Positions 63,458 to 64,000 of a stretch of DNA of 64,000 bases are shown here, in pieces; within the stretch, counting starts at the first letter, position 1, and every line of letters starts with the position of its first letter. The notes below the pieces were generated by a model, which was not told the DNA's origin, ran no database searches, and was given only the letters and a program-made list of their open reading frames with translations. Position numbers and translations under genes: made by a program. Source of the DNA: UBA1014 sp964344035 (GTDB taxonomy: Bacteria > SAR324 > NAC60-12); the NCBI GenBank assembly GCA_964344035.1, contig CAYFLK010000008.1, positions 27,264 to 91,263 of the forward strand. The letters run 5' to 3'.

Positions 63458-63988
63458 TCAGTCCCAAGTCAGGGTTCCAAGCAGGATGAACTGGGGTTTT
63501 CGATATTCCGGATCATCAATGGGAAAGGCCAGTTCCATTTTGAGGGGGACCTGGATTAAAGACACGGTATCAACAATCCACTCAACCCCGATTCCCGCAT
63601 CCTTGCGCAACGTTGCCTGCCTGAAAGGAACACCCGAGGACCAGATTTTTCCCTGATCGTAAAACACTATTCCCTGGATTTCCATCGCGCTGATGTCTCC
63701 CCACAAAGGCGCATGCTCAAGGGGAAATTTGAAATCAAGGCGTGATGCAAGCAGGCGGTCATCGCGCAAATCAATGGTTTGCGGAAATCCCCGCAGCACA
63801 CCGGGACTGCCCAGTTGCAGTTTTTTCTGGAGAGGAGGGTCGCCTGTGACGGCGCCCTTGAGCAGTTTAAGTTCAAACCACTTGCGGTGGCCTACGTACC
63901 ATGTTTGCCCCAGCGATGCGTTCCAGCGGAGGTAGGCGAAATCTGTTTTTAGTCCGAAGTTCCTTAAGTCTGCCCCCCTAAAATAGGT
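63458..63988 (-). CDS. Outer-membrane beta-barrel protein, C-terminal fragment
   Basis: An open frame with barrel strands typical of Omp85/surface-antigen C-termini: LGSPGVLRGFP, LASRLDFKFPLE, QGIVFYDQGKIW, LRKDAGIGVEW and a terminal FILLGTLTWD with an aromatic near the end. In frame, a TAA at 63989-63991 stops it going upstream, next to a run of six C (G on the minus strand) at 63973-63978. A frameshift in that run, or real truncation, is likely, because no start codon with a ribosome-binding site is available. The full gene would lie beyond the window. Confidence 0.6.
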   Translation of the reverse strand, partial: TYFRGADLRNFGLKTDFAYLRWNASLGQTWYVGHRKWFELKLLKGAVTGDPPLQKKLQLGSPGVLRGFPQTIDLRDDRLLASRLDFKFPLEHAPLWGDISAMEIQGIVFYDQGKIWSSGVPFRQATLRKDAGIGVEWIVDTVSLIQVPLKMELAFPIDDPEYRKPQFILLGTLTWD

Positions 63989-64000
63989 TTAACGCACTGA

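Overview
The window looks like a stretch of chromosome from a Gram-negative, flagellated proteobacterium-like organism. The evidence is BamD and CpoB-like periplasmic TPR proteins, a lipid-A-type acyltransferase, outer-membrane beta-barrels, FlgI (the P ring) and a type II secretion/type IV pilus-like GspL/PilMN protein. The mix of a flgM-flgN-flgK-flgL-csrA-fliW cluster, a UGA-decoded selenoprotein and short inverted-repeat elements suggests a deltaproteobacterial or SAR324-like lineage. That placement is inference; there is no rRNA gene to test it. No large mobile element, prophage or CRISPR array was seen. A 10-N run at 21216-21225 marks an assembly gap.

Layout. 1-5.0 kb: end of a YggT protein, then leftward cpoB-like, bamD, a degenerate receiver/ATPase protein, a cystathionine beta-lyase-like gene and queF. 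5.1-8.0 kb: scpB, a small membrane protein, a membrane-anchored thioredoxin-like selenoprotein with an in-frame UGA at 6567-6569 and a SECIS-like hairpin, and exonuclease III. 8.2-10.6 kb: a metallophosphoesterase and rsmG. 10.8-17.4 kb: leftward flagellar block flgI-flgJ, then a sigma-28 promoter, then flgM-flgN-flgK-flgL-csrA-fliW. 18.1-23.3 kb: a B12-dependent acyl-CoA mutase operon (small subunit, CoA ligase, MeaB-type chaperone, large subunit) with active-site residues of 2-hydroxyisobutyryl-CoA mutase, followed by a gamma-class carbonic anhydrase. 23.7-30.2 kb: VWA protein, DUF1330 protein, an acyltransferase with a long N-terminal extension, aldo/keto reductase, a frameshifted MFS gene abutting a 103-bp MITE, and fliL. 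30.7-31.0 kb: a self-contained unit of sigma-28 promoter, 55-residue ORF and terminator. 31.1-39.6 kb: iron-type alcohol dehydrogenase, ABM monooxygenase, FIST sensor plus hybrid kinase, tRNA-Arg and tRNA-His, thiolase, a second inverted MITE copy and an NtrB-like kinase. 39.7-51.8 kb: RecB without RecC or RecD, a GspL/PilMN-like protein, Tricorn-type protease, a beta-barrel protein and a zinc-ribbon protein. 51.8-64 kb: trpEG-trpF, then a rightward run of DUF167, a ~2070-residue TPR protein with seven 118-residue repeats, a secreted/anchored protein and PilO- and PilP-like proteins, ending in a truncated outer-membrane barrel.

How the genes work together. Flagellar late-gene control is laid out in one place: FlgM holds the flagellar sigma factor, FlgN serves FlgK and FlgL, and CsrA/FliW form the usual post-transcriptional pair. 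Two sigma-28-type promoters connect the flagellar block and the orphan small ORF. The mutase operon could feed 2-hydroxyacyl-CoA to 3-hydroxyacyl-CoA and so into thiolase-type beta-oxidation. The giant TPR/PilO/PilP-like run and the separate PilMN-like gene may be parts of one envelope-spanning machine split over two loci.
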